A stretch of DNA of 64,000 nt. It comes from Faucicola osloensis_D (GTDB lineage Bacteria > Pseudomonadota > Gammaproteobacteria > Pseudomonadales > Moraxellaceae). Within the stretch, counting starts at the first letter, position 1, and every line of letters starts with the position of its first letter. Below the pieces are notes generated by a model, which saw nothing but the letters and a program-made list of their open reading frames with translations, had not been told where the DNA came from and did no database searches. Location of the stretch: assembly GCA_020041925.1 (NCBI GenBank), contig CP083409.1; one strand, 5' to 3'. Shown piece by piece: positions 54,183 to 62,680 of the stretch. The position numbers were made by a program, and so were the translations under genes.

Positions 54183-54608
54183 ATGTTAATTTTGACTCGC
54201 CGTGTTGGCGAAACGTTAATGATAGGTGACGAAGTGAGTGTCACCGTACTGGGTGTAAAAGGTAACCAAGTTAGACTGGGCGTCAATGCGCCAAAAGACA
54301 TTGCCGTACACCGTGAAGAGATTTATCAAAGAATTTTGCATGAACGTACTGGGCATGAACGCATGGGTTATGATAATCACCCAGTCGATTTTGCAGCCCA
54401 TGATAGAATGGGTCAAGACCGCAGTGGTTTTGGGGCAGCCAATCATGAGGCTTTTCCCCAAGAGCGCAGTAAACCCTCTCAACCGCGCAACAGCGGTCAG
54501 CAAATGGGGCATTTAGAAAACCGTGTGGAAAACCGCGGTTTTGGTCAGACCAACAATAATTTTAACCCAGCTTTTGATCCGTTTGAGGACGATTATTTTA
54601 ATCGGTAA
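54183..54608 (+). CDS. csrA: Carbon storage regulator CsrA with a long C-terminal tail
   Basis: The first 55 residues are a standard CsrA: MLILTRRVGETLMIGDEVSV, then VRLGVNAPKDIAVHREEIYQRI, with the RNA-binding Leu4 and Arg44-type residues intact. It is a dimeric RNA-binding protein that blocks or stabilises mRNAs. Usual CsrA has 60-85 residues; this one has 141. The extra 85 residues are polar and low-complexity (His, Arg, Gly, Asn, Gln), with a local HERTGHERMG duplication, and end in an acidic-aromatic FDPFEDDYF. AAGGAG precedes the ATG. It overlaps the next gene's upstream ATG. Confidence 0.95.
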   Translation: MLILTRRVGETLMIGDEVSVTVLGVKGNQVRLGVNAPKDIAVHREEIYQRILHERTGHERMGYDNHPVDFAAHDRMGQDRSGFGAANHEAFPQERSKPSQPRNSGQQMGHLENRVENRGFGQTNNNFNPAFDPFEDDYFNR

Positions 54609-54640
54609 TGACGGTTGCTATTTTGACTTTTGGAGTAACT

Positions 54641-55015
54641 ATGAGCGCTATTGATAAGCTAGAACTATCAAAACTATTAGCTAAATTAGAAAACAAATCG
54701 CTAGATTTTGCTTCCGTGCTAGCTATCATCGATAGTTACTATGACTATCGCCCAACTGAGTTTGTTAATGGCGAAGTGCACAATGCGGCGGGTGACAATG
54801 AAGGCAGTGCAAAAGTATTCGGCTTTGCGCTACTTAACCATTTGACCCAACAAGATACGCTAAAACTGTTTGCTGAGCACTATGACAGTGTTAAAGCAGA
54901 GCCAAAAGGTACAAACCATGCCAATATCCGTAACTTTAGATTTTTTGGCTGGCAAGGCTTTTTGATGCAGCGTAACTGTTTAGTACCAAAAGCGTTAACG
55001 CCAAAAGCGTCATAA
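54641..55015 (+). CDS. HopJ type III effector family protein
   Basis: A 124-residue protein of the HopJ family. It shows FASVLAIIDSYYDYRPTEFVNGEVHNAAGDNEGS, GFALLNHLTQQDTLKLFAEHYDSV and HANIRNFRFFGWQGF, all typical of the family. The name comes from a plant-pathogen effector, but most homologues in ordinary bacteria are housekeeping or unknown. There is no secretion system here. I prefer the ATG at 54641 with TTTTGGAG upstream; the ATG at 54608 overlaps the csrA stop. The gene is probably co-transcribed with csrA. Confidence 0.85.
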   Translation: MSAIDKLELSKLLAKLENKSLDFASVLAIIDSYYDYRPTEFVNGEVHNAAGDNEGSAKVFGFALLNHLTQQDTLKLFAEHYDSVKAEPKGTNHANIRNFRFFGWQGFLMQRNCLVPKALTPKAS

Positions 55016-55062
55016 CCTCATTGAAAATATTTAAGTCTTAAAATCTAACCGTTTTTTGCGTC

Positions 55063-55093
55063 AAAAAAGGTAGCCGATGGGTTGCCTTTTTTT
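55063..55093 (+). terminator. Rho-independent terminator of csrA-hopJ
   Basis: AAGGTAGCC and GGGTTGCCTT form a 9-bp stem (two G-U pairs), followed by seven T. Confidence 0.72.
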
Positions 55094-55158
55094 ATCGAAT
55101 ATTTTTTATTTTAAAGCATAGTTTTGATTTTAAAAAATGGTTTTGAGAGACTCATTGG

Positions 55159-55707
55159 TTATTGGTTTGCCCTTAACTGCTCGCGCAGTTGTTTTTTTTG
55201 CTCACGGCGATGGCGAAAAAAATCCTGCAACAACGCGCGACTTTGCTCTGCCATTACGCCTTGCTTTACTGTCAAAAAATGATTATAAAACGCCACTTGG
55301 CTAAAATCCTGCTGGCTGACAATCATGCCTGCTTTCGGCTCTGTCGCTGCAAATACCAAGCGCGACACTCTGGCGTGAATAATCGCTCCTAGACACATGG
55401 TGCAAGGCTCAAGCGTGACAAACAGTTCACAATCCGCTGGCAGACGGTAATTGTCAAAATATTGACACGCTCGCCTTATTGCCACTATTTCGGCGTGGGC
55501 CGTGGCATCATGACTTAAAATCGGTTGATTGTAGCCTTTGGCTATGATGGTGCCTTGATGCACAATCACCGCGCCCACTGGCACTTCCCCCAGCTGTCCG
55601 CCCTCGGCTGCAACGTCAAGCGCCGCTTGCATAAAGGCGTCATCGCTGTCACAAAAGTCGCTGTCACAAAAGCCTGTTTCACAACAGTCATGCTCACTAG
55701 CATTCAT
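55159..55707 (-). CDS. tadA: tRNA adenosine(34) deaminase
   Basis: Deaminates A34 to inosine in tRNA-Arg. It is 182 residues. Zinc ligands are in HAEIVAIRRA (with the catalytic Glu) and PCTMCLGAI. Typical segments are VPVGAVIVHQGTIIAKGYN and FAATEPKAGM. The first 26 residues are unusual: five Cys and many Asp/Ser residues with a tandem CDSDFCDSDD duplication. The conserved domain starts at MQAALDVA (ATG at 55632), so a shorter form is possible. It lies in a minus-strand group with ung. Confidence 0.93.
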   Translation of the reverse strand: MNASEHDCCETGFCDSDFCDSDDAFMQAALDVAAEGGQLGEVPVGAVIVHQGTIIAKGYNQPILSHDATAHAEIVAIRRACQYFDNYRLPADCELFVTLEPCTMCLGAIIHARVSRLVFAATEPKAGMIVSQQDFSQVAFYNHFLTVKQGVMAEQSRALLQDFFRHRREQKKQLREQLRANQ

Positions 55708-55724
55708 TTATGATACCACCCAAA

Positions 55725-56441
55725 CTACTGTGGCAATTGCCAATCTATCGGGCTTTTGCCATGGGCTATCAGATAATCATTGGCTTTGGAAAAAGGACGG
55801 GTGCCAAAAAAACCACCCCGATTGGCACCAAGCGGTGATGGATGCGTGCCTGTAATGATTAAATGCTTAGATGTATCAATAAAACGGCCTTTTTTCTGCG
55901 CGTAACTCCCCCATAGGATAAAGACACAGTGCTCGCAGTGCTGATTGACTGCCTCAATCACCGCATCAGTGAACGTTTCCCAGCCAATACGCTGATGACT
56001 GCCGGCCTGCCCTGCTTCTACCGATAACATACTATTGAGTAGCAGCACCCCTTGGGTTGCCCAATAGGTCAAATCGCCATGTTTTGACGGCGCGATACCC
56101 AAATCGGCGGAGAGCTCTCGTAAAATATTTTGTAGACTCGGCGGTTTGGGAATGGCTTTGGGTACGGAAAAAGATAACCCCATCGCTTGTCCCGCGCCAT
56201 GGTACGGGTCTTGACCCAAAATCACTACTTTAACCTGCGACAAAGGCGTCAAATTAAACGCATTGAACATCTGACTGCCCGAGGGATAAATCACTTTTTG
56301 CGCATGATATTGATCTCGCAAAAACTGGCGAATTTTATCCATATTGCTGCTCGTTAACTCTGTCGCCAAGGCGTGCTTCCAATCGTCCGGCATTTTGACA
56401 TTGGCTAAAATTTGTTGTTGTTCAGGCGTTAATGTTTTCAT
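55725..56441 (-). CDS. ung: Uracil-DNA glycosylase
   Basis: Removes uracil from DNA, starting base-excision repair. It is 238 residues (E. coli 229). The water-activating motif GQDPYHGAGQAMGLSFSVP is intact, as is the LLNSMLSVEAGQAGSH segment. The Leu-intercalation loop HPSPLGANRGGFFG contains the catalytic His. It is close to tadA (17 bases) on the same strand. Confidence 0.97.
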   Translation of the reverse strand: MKTLTPEQQQILANVKMPDDWKHALATELTSSNMDKIRQFLRDQYHAQKVIYPSGSQMFNAFNLTPLSQVKVVILGQDPYHGAGQAMGLSFSVPKAIPKPPSLQNILRELSADLGIAPSKHGDLTYWATQGVLLLNSMLSVEAGQAGSHQRIGWETFTDAVIEAVNQHCEHCVFILWGSYAQKKGRFIDTSKHLIITGTHPSPLGANRGGFFGTRPFSKANDYLIAHGKSPIDWQLPQ

Positions 56442-56466
56442 GGGTTATCTGCTATCAAAAAATTAT

Positions 56467-56494
56467 AAAAAAAGCCAAAGAATTTCTTGGCTTT
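56467..56494 (-). terminator. Rho-independent terminator of the MaoC-like gene
   Basis: On the minus strand AAAGCCAA and TTGGCTTT form an 8-bp stem, followed by seven T. Confidence 0.78.
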
Positions 56495-56558
56495 ATTGTA
56501 GCAAATAATTGTCGTCAATAACTGCAACACTTCATGCTATCTATTTTATACCGACTGA

Positions 56559-57047
56559 TTATTCTGAAAAAGTTTGACGTAGGGTAAAATCGTCTAATTT
56601 CACCGCTTCACGGCTGGTTTTTTCAGTGGGGGGAATTACTTGCGCTTCACCTGTCACTACCGCTTTACCGTCTTGATTGGTCACTTGGCAATCTAACACC
56701 ACCCATTTTTTGCTATCGTCTTTACTTTTCACGGTCAAGGTCGCGGTTAAGGTATCATCGATATGCACAGGACGACGAAACGACAAGCTTTGGTTCAGAT
56801 AAATTGTCCCCAAGCCTGGGAATTTGGTACCAATCAAGGCTGATAATAGACCGGCTGTCCACATACCATGCGCAATCACGCCTTTAAACTGGCTTTGCTC
56901 GGCATACTCATTATCGAGATGCGCTGGGTTGTAGTCATGGGTAACAAGCGCAAATGCTTTGACATCATCTGCGGTCACTTGGCGGGTCATGCTGGCAGTT
57001 TGCCCGATAGTTAATTCATCATAGGTAAAATTACTAAAAGTTGTCAT
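56559..57047 (-). CDS. MaoC/PhaJ-like enoyl-CoA hydratase
   Basis: A 162-residue hot-dog-fold hydratase. YDELTIGQTASMTRQVTADDVKAFALVTHDYNPAHLD contains the catalytic Asp and His of R-specific enoyl-CoA hydratases, and GVIAHGMWTAGLLSALIG is the other signature. The product would be R-3-hydroxyacyl-CoA; no PHA synthase is nearby, so the pathway is not certain. AAGGACGG precedes the ATG. It has a small tandem repeat upstream. Confidence 0.88.
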   Translation of the reverse strand: MTTFSNFTYDELTIGQTASMTRQVTADDVKAFALVTHDYNPAHLDNEYAEQSQFKGVIAHGMWTAGLLSALIGTKFPGLGTIYLNQSLSFRRPVHIDDTLTATLTVKSKDDSKKWVVLDCQVTNQDGKAVVTGEAQVIPPTEKTSREAVKLDDFTLRQTFSE

Positions 57048-57109
57048 TGTCCGTCCTTTTTTTGTTGATTGATTTCATAAAAAACCACGATTGCAAAATC
57101 GTTTTAATG

Positions 57110-57131
57110 GTTTGACTATAGTTTGACTATA
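57110..57131. repeat. 11-bp perfect tandem duplication upstream of the MaoC-like gene
   Basis: GTTTGACTATA occurs twice in a row at 57110-57120 and 57121-57131, about 60 bases before the MaoC-like start on the minus strand. Confidence 0.8.
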
Positions 57132-57318
57132 GCATAAATTTTTCAAATTTTTATGACAATGACTACGCATTCATGAATCCATCTGACTTTAACAATTACA
57201 AATTTTTTATCTTTTTGCTTGACTTGATGAACTGCTAATAAAATCAAGCGTCTAGGATTTTTGCAAAAAAATAGGCAAAAAATTGAAAAAAATACAAGCT
57301 AGAATTACAAATTTTTTT

Positions 57319-57363
57319 AGGCTATATTGTGCGAAATAATAAAATAACCCCTAGATATAGTAG
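57319..57363 (+). promoter_or_regulatory. Possible paired NrdR boxes upstream of nrdA
   Basis: AGGCTATATTGTGCGA at 57319 matches the NrdR consensus at 10 of 16 positions, and CCCCTAGATATAGTAG at 57348 at 11 of 16. They start 29 bases apart, near the 31-32 normally seen. The rest of the 534-base gap (57048-57581) is AT-rich, without a gene. Confidence 0.4.
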
Positions 57364-57581
57364 TTTTTTGCAAAACCTTGCAATAATACGGCATTGACTT
57401 TGCGATGCTACATACGTGATGTAGCTTTGGCTCAAAAGCGGTATTTAAAAGCGGCATACACACTCACTATACTTTTGGTTAGCTGTTTTATTTGACATTT
57501 TTATCTCACCACCTCTCACTCAGCGCCTTTTTAATACATACACATATGACGCTGATAAACAGGTAAAAAAAGGAACGTATT

Positions 57582-59870
57582 ATGACTCGTACTGAAGACA
57601 TCCTCGTGCAAAAACGCGACGGGCGTTTGGAAAAAATTGATTTGGATAAGATTCACCGAGTCATCGAGTGGGCAGCAGAAGGGCTCGATAATGTGTCTGT
57701 CTCACAAGTAGAAATCAGCTCACATATCCAGTTTTATGACAAAATCACCACCAAAAGCATCCATGAAACCATCATTAAATCAGCCGCGGATTTGATTTCT
57801 GCGGCAACGCCTGATTATCAGTATTTGGCAGCGCGATTGGCAATTTTTCATTTACGCAAAATCGCGTTTGGTCAGTTTGAGCCGCCGCATTTGTTTGACC
57901 ATGTCACTAAACTGACCCAAGAAGGTCGTTACGATGCCCATATTTTGCAAGACTTTAGCAAAGAAGAGTTTGATACACTCAATGACTATATTGATCACAA
58001 CCGTGATTTAAGCTTTGCGTATGCCGCTGTCAAACAAATGGAAGGCAAATATTTGGTGCAAGACCGCGTCACCAAACAAGTCTTTGAAAGCCCACAATTC
58101 TTGTATATGCTCGTCGGTATGTGTCTGTTTGCCAGTTACGACAAACAATATGACAAGGCTGCGCGATTAGATTATATCAAGCGCTTTTATGACACCACGT
58201 CCACTTTCAAAATCTCACTACCAACGCCAATCATGTCAGGCGTGCGTACTCCCTCGCGTCAGTTTAGCTCATGCGTACTTATTGAATGTGATGATAGCTT
58301 AGACAGCATCAATGCCACTACCAGTGCCATCGTGCGTTATGTGTCACAGCGTGCTGGCATTGGTGTCAATGCGGGTCGTATTCGCGCATTAGGTAGCCCA
58401 ATTCGTGGCGGTGAAGCGCAGCACACCGGCTGTATTCCTTTTTATAAACTATTCCAAACTGCTGTTAAATGCTGCTCACAAGGCGGCGTGCGCGGTGGTG
58501 CAGCGACCTTGTTCTACCCGATTTGGCATTTGGAAGTGGAAAATCTGCTGGTGCTCAAAAACAACCGCGGCGTGGAAGACAATCGTGTTCGCCACATGGA
58601 TTATGGCGTACAAATCAATAAAACCATCTATCAACGTTTGATTAAAAATCAAAACGTAACCCTGTTTTCACCATCGGATGTGCCAGGTTTGTACGATGCT
58701 TTTTTTGCCGATCAAGCCGAGTTTGAGCGTTTGTATGAGCAATATGAGCAAGATGCATCCATTCGCAAACGCAGTGTGCCGGCGCAAGAGTTGTTTAGCC
58801 TAATGATGCAAGAGCGTGCCAGCACGGGTCGTATCTATGTGCAAAACGTTGACCATTGCAACACCCACAGTCCGTTTGACCCAAGTGTCGCGCCCATTCG
58901 CCAATCTAACCTGTGTATGGAAATTGCGCTACCGACCCAACCGCTTGACAACATCAATGATGAAAACGGTGAAATCGCCCTTTGTACGTTGTCAGGCATT
59001 AACTTGGGTGAAATCAACCAATTAGAAGACATCAAAGAGCCAGCGGAACTGATCGTGCGTGCGCTAGATGCCTTGCTTGACTACCAAGACTATCCTGTCA
59101 TCGCTGCTAAAAATGGCTCTATGAAACGCCGCACGCTGGGTATTGGTGTCATCAACTACGCCTATTATCTTGCCAAAAATGGTACCAAATATTCAGATCC
59201 TACGGCGCTCGGTTTAACCCATCGCACTTTTGAAGCCTTACAATATTATCTGTTGGTGGCGTCCAATAAACTGGCTAAAGAGCAAGGCGCGTGTCCTGCA
59301 TTTGGCGACACCACGTATTCACAAGGTATTTTACCGATTGATACCTATAAAGCAGACATTGATGCGATTTGTAATGAGCCGCTACAACTCGACTGGGAAG
59401 CACTGCGTCACGATATCAAAACCCACGGTCTTCGCAACTCAACCTTGACCGCCTTGATGCCATCAGAAACCTCTAGCCAGATTGCTAACGCAACTAATGG
59501 TATTGAGCCACCTCGCGGTCTGGTATCTGTGAAAGCGTCAAAAGACGGTATTTTAAAACAAGTAGTGCCTGAGATTGATAAGCTCAAAGATCAATACGAG
59601 CTATTATGGCAAATGCCGAATAACAAAGGTTATTTAAGCCTAGTAGCGATTATGCAAAAATTCATTGACCAAAGTATCTCAGCGAATACCAACTACGACC
59701 CAACCAAGTTTGAAGATAGCCGTGTACCGATGAAGGTGATGATTCAAGACTTGTTGATGGCGTACAAATTAGGTGTTAAGACGCTGTATTATCATAACAC
59801 CCGTGATGGCGCAAATGATGCCCAAGACGACCTTGAAAATGGCTGTGCTGGTGGTGCTTGTACTTTATAA
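57582..59870 (+). CDS. nrdA: Class Ia ribonucleotide reductase, alpha subunit
   Basis: The catalytic large subunit that converts ribonucleoside diphosphates to deoxy forms with NrdB. It is 762 residues (E. coli 761). An N-terminal ATP cone (ILVQKRDGRLEKIDLDKIHRVIEWAAEG) gives dATP feedback. FSSCVLIECDD carries the first active-site Cys, NLCMEIALP the thiyl radical Cys-Glu pair, and ALCTLSGINLG the second redox Cys. The C-terminal CAGGAC (Cys755/Cys760) is the swinging-arm pair reduced by thioredoxin or glutaredoxin. AAAGGAA precedes the ATG. The gene is not next to nrdB (23486). Confidence 0.97.
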   Translation: MTRTEDILVQKRDGRLEKIDLDKIHRVIEWAAEGLDNVSVSQVEISSHIQFYDKITTKSIHETIIKSAADLISAATPDYQYLAARLAIFHLRKIAFGQFEPPHLFDHVTKLTQEGRYDAHILQDFSKEEFDTLNDYIDHNRDLSFAYAAVKQMEGKYLVQDRVTKQVFESPQFLYMLVGMCLFASYDKQYDKAARLDYIKRFYDTTSTFKISLPTPIMSGVRTPSRQFSSCVLIECDDSLDSINATTSAIVRYVSQRAGIGVNAGRIRALGSPIRGGEAQHTGCIPFYKLFQTAVKCCSQGGVRGGAATLFYPIWHLEVENLLVLKNNRGVEDNRVRHMDYGVQINKTIYQRLIKNQNVTLFSPSDVPGLYDAFFADQAEFERLYEQYEQDASIRKRSVPAQELFSLMMQERASTGRIYVQNVDHCNTHSPFDPSVAPIRQSNLCMEIALPTQPLDNINDENGEIALCTLSGINLGEINQLEDIKEPAELIVRALDALLDYQDYPVIAAKNGSMKRRTLGIGVINYAYYLAKNGTKYSDPTALGLTHRTFEALQYYLLVASNKLAKEQGACPAFGDTTYSQGILPIDTYKADIDAICNEPLQLDWEALRHDIKTHGLRNSTLTALMPSETSSQIANATNGIEPPRGLVSVKASKDGILKQVVPEIDKLKDQYELLWQMPNNKGYLSLVAIMQKFIDQSISANTNYDPTKFEDSRVPMKVMIQDLLMAYKLGVKTLYYHNTRDGANDAQDDLENGCAGGACTL

Positions 59871-59878
59871 AAGATTAT

Positions 59879-59914
59879 TTAGGGATAATACTGATGGATT
59901 ATCCCTAGTTTTTT
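59879..59914 (+). terminator. Rho-independent terminator of nrdA
   Basis: TAGGGATAAT and ATTATCCCTA form a 10-bp stem with an 8-base loop, then GTTTTTT. Confidence 0.88.
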
Positions 59915-59997
59915 ATTCAGTGATTTATCTTTTGTAAAAACAAATAAAAATGGCATAACCCATTAAATTGATTACTTAAATTATTTTGATGTAACAT

Positions 59998-60023
59998 CTA
60001 GGCTTTTATTATTAAAAGCCTAG
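59998..60023. repeat. 11-bp perfect inverted repeat before the small lipoprotein gene
   Basis: CTAGGCTTTTA (59998-60008) and TAAAAGCCTAG (60013-60023) around a TTAT loop, 28 bases before the start. It would form a hairpin in the mRNA leader. Confidence 0.7.
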
Positions 60024-60051
60024 AAATTTTTCTTACATAGGATGTTTGAAC

Positions 60052-60228
60052 TTGAAAAACCCGTTGATTGTTTATGCCATTTTACTGATGAACCTTACCT
60101 CGTGTGCTTCTTTGCCGCAAACATACGACAGTCCGATTCCTGTGTATGTTGACTTGGGTGATGCCACACCTGCCACCACACTGCCCAATTCAAATTCAAA
60201 AGCCAATGTCAAAACTATGAGTCACTAA
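60052..60228 (+). CDS. Tiny lipoprotein (58 residues)
   Basis: A hypothetical small lipoprotein, not recognised. Using the TTG at 60052 (AGGA 9 bases before it) the protein starts MKNPLIVYAILLMNLTSC, a textbook lipoprotein signal with lipobox LTSC at residues 15-18. The mature chain is about 40 residues, polar, Pro/Thr/Ser-rich. Another in-frame TTG at 60046 is too close to the AGGA. Its stop overlaps the end of the convergent mscS-type gene by 3 bases (4 counting its final base). Confidence 0.5.
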   Translation: MKNPLIVYAILLMNLTSCASLPQTYDSPIPVYVDLGDATPATTLPNSNSKANVKTMSH

Positions 60229-62021
60229 GGCTTGGTATCAGGCTTGTCCGATTGTGCCAGTTTTTCTGACGCCGCTACTTTATCTTTTACAGGTACAGTA
60301 TTAGCAAAATTTGAATAGGTAACATCAATCGGTTTGCCCATCATCACACGGCTGGTCGGTAACGCATTTTTGAGTCCCACCTCTTTCATCATCTCCGCGA
60401 TTTTTAAAATCATATCAGTTTGTTTTTGATTAAAATCCATCGCGCCTTTCACATTGAGATAGCATCGCACTTCAATAAGATACGCGTCTTGCTGAGTGCC
60501 AGAGATACGCACTTGATTCCACACACTGTTGGTGTCCGGATGATTGGTGATATAAATTTGTGTTTGCTCCATAAATTCACGTAATTTCTCGATATCGCTA
60601 TCGCGCGAGATATAGAACACTTGCGAAAAATGAAACATATCGCGCTGCGAGACATTTTCAATGCTCATCGATGAGAAGTTACCATTGGGAATCGTTACCA
60701 CCGTGCGATCGGTGGTGCGCAGACGGGTGGAGCGAATACCGATGTCTTCAACCGTACCTTCTTGCGTCCCAAAGCGGCAGTAGTCGCCCACATTTACAGG
60801 CTGGTCAGCAACGACCGATACGCTGCCCACCAAGTTTTCAACCGTTTTTTGTGCACCCAAGGCCAACGCCACACCACCAATCCCCAATGCGGCAATACCT
60901 GTGGTTAAGTCGTAGCCTAGATTACCCAAAATCACAATGGTCGCAATCGCAATCAAAATCAATTTTACCACTTTTCGCAGCAGATTTAGGACAGATAGCC
61001 GCTCTGGATGATGGTTATTACTGGCATAGTTTTCTGCCCGTTTAAAAATCAAATCCAAAATTCGTAAAATCAACCATACCATGGATACCCAAGATAAAAT
61101 GTCGGCAAGGTTGGACGCCATATTGCGCACAACCAAATTAATACCCACCAAAATCATGGCTTCTTTGATAATCAGTGCCGTCAGCACCATTGCCGCGGGT
61201 ACGACCACGCGCCCATCAATCGGAAATTGCTTTTCTTTATCTGGGTGGGTCGCTAGATAAATCCGCGTGATAATCATATATAAGATTTGGCTAATTAATA
61301 GACAGGCGAGATAAGTCGCTATCATGAGCGCAATCACTGCCCCGATGTGCCCAAGACTATAGCCTTTAATATCTTTCTCAATCCATTGTTTGGGAATGTA
61401 CTTTTCTACCAGTGTCGGCTGGGTAACGAGTGATAACGACGCAACTTCTTGCAAGGTTTGTTGTGAAATCAGCCAAATATGGGTGCCGTTAGATTGTTTG
61501 ACACGCTGCATTAAGATGTCGATACTCTTTTTGTTAGCGGCAGGATTGTTGATTTCCCCGACCTTATCGAGATTGGGCGCTAGTTTGTCATCGAGATTGC
61601 CGGTAGGGTCATTGCTAATTTGTAGCTGCTCGTTGATACGTCCGCCGCTATCGAGTGCCGATTTTAAAGATTTGAGCGTGCCACTAGGGTCTTTGGTAGA
61701 GCTTAAATCTACATAACGGCTGGCAAGCATCCAATCACTTTTTGCTAATGCTTGAATAAAGCCTTGCACGCTACCACGCGGGGTATCACGCCCAAAGGTG
61801 TCTTGTGGGGTTGCTGTGCTGCTGGCGCTACTGGCTGATTTGCTGCTATCAGCCGCCCATACAGCGGTGGGTTTGACACTGGTGATAACCATGAGTAAGG
61901 CAAACAATGCCATCATAAAACAACGGCGATATAAAGATGGTGCATCAGCATGACGCTGACATTGGTTAAGAGACTTTGACAACTGCATAAACTTCCCAAA
62001 ATTTGTAAAACGCTCAGACAT
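60225..62021 (-). CDS. MscS-family mechanosensitive channel with periplasmic domain
   Basis: A 598-residue membrane protein. A hydrophobic signal-like segment lies near residues 35-55 and is followed by a periplasmic domain of about 150 residues. Five or so membrane helices follow; the pore helix is recognised as TTGIAALGIGGVALALGAQKTVENLVGSVSVVADQPVNVGD, with the MscS-type Ala/Gly packing. The beta domain follows (VEDIGIRSTRLRTTDRTVVTIPNGNFSS). It releases solutes at hypo-osmotic shock. Two starts are possible: the ATG at 62021 and one at 61988, which has GGGAAG before it. Confidence 0.87.
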   Translation of the reverse strand: MSERFTNFGKFMQLSKSLNQCQRHADAPSLYRRCFMMALFALLMVITSVKPTAVWAADSSKSASSASSTATPQDTFGRDTPRGSVQGFIQALAKSDWMLASRYVDLSSTKDPSGTLKSLKSALDSGGRINEQLQISNDPTGNLDDKLAPNLDKVGEINNPAANKKSIDILMQRVKQSNGTHIWLISQQTLQEVASLSLVTQPTLVEKYIPKQWIEKDIKGYSLGHIGAVIALMIATYLACLLISQILYMIITRIYLATHPDKEKQFPIDGRVVVPAAMVLTALIIKEAMILVGINLVVRNMASNLADILSWVSMVWLILRILDLIFKRAENYASNNHHPERLSVLNLLRKVVKLILIAIATIVILGNLGYDLTTGIAALGIGGVALALGAQKTVENLVGSVSVVADQPVNVGDYCRFGTQEGTVEDIGIRSTRLRTTDRTVVTIPNGNFSSMSIENVSQRDMFHFSQVFYISRDSDIEKLREFMEQTQIYITNHPDTNSVWNQVRISGTQQDAYLIEVRCYLNVKGAMDFNQKQTDMILKIAEMMKEVGLKNALPTSRVMMGKPIDVTYSNFANTVPVKDKVAASEKLAQSDKPDTKP

Positions 62022-62204
62022 AATTAGGCTAATAGTTAGGCTAGATGATAACGGCCTTGCTTTATGCTTTAAGAAATCTTAAATTGCAATGCGCTTATTC
62101 TGAATAAAGTATTTCGTCTTGTAGGTATAACTGCTAAAATACGCGAATTATTTGATTTTATCAGTTTTAAATTCCAAAAACACTTTTAAATGCATTGAGT
62201 TATT

Positions 62205-62642
62205 ATGTTTAATTTACATCCACAACTAGCAAAAGATACTTTTTTGGTGGGCGAATTTCCGTTATCTACTTGCCGCTTGATGAACGACTGTCAATTTCCT
62301 TGGTTGATTTTAATCCCGCGTGTACCCGGTATCAAAGAATTATACGAACTATCCGCCAGTGACCAAGCCCAGTTTTTACGTGAATCCAGCTGGCTATCAA
62401 GTCAGCTTGCCAAAACTTTTCAAGCCGACAAAATGAACATCGCCGCGCTTGGCAACCAAGTGCCGCAATTGCATTTTCATCATATCGTGCGCTACCAAAA
62501 TGACATTGCTTGGCCCAATCCAGTATGGGGTAATCCAGCCATCCCTTATACCCCTGAAGTGCTCAGCCATATGCAGCAGACACTGATGATGGCACTGCGG
62601 GGTCATCGTGATATGCCATTTGATTGGCAAATGAACGTCTAA
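62205..62642 (+). CDS. HIT-domain protein
   Basis: A 145-residue protein with HIT-like fold. The histidine-triad segment reads QLHFHHIVRY, and DCQFPWLILIPRVPGIKELYEL is the first strand-turn. In the classic triad H-x-H-x-H, the order here is L-H-F-H-H, so the third His is shifted. It probably hydrolyses nucleotides, but substrate and activity are not shown. There is no good ribosome site. It is 38 bases from the cyclase gene and may share an operon. Confidence 0.75.
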   Translation: MFNLHPQLAKDTFLVGEFPLSTCRLMNDCQFPWLILIPRVPGIKELYELSASDQAQFLRESSWLSSQLAKTFQADKMNIAALGNQVPQLHFHHIVRYQNDIAWPNPVWGNPAIPYTPEVLSHMQQTLMMALRGHRDMPFDWQMNV

Positions 62643-62680
62643 AAAAATTTTACCACGAGGCACGAGGTAGACAAACTAAA

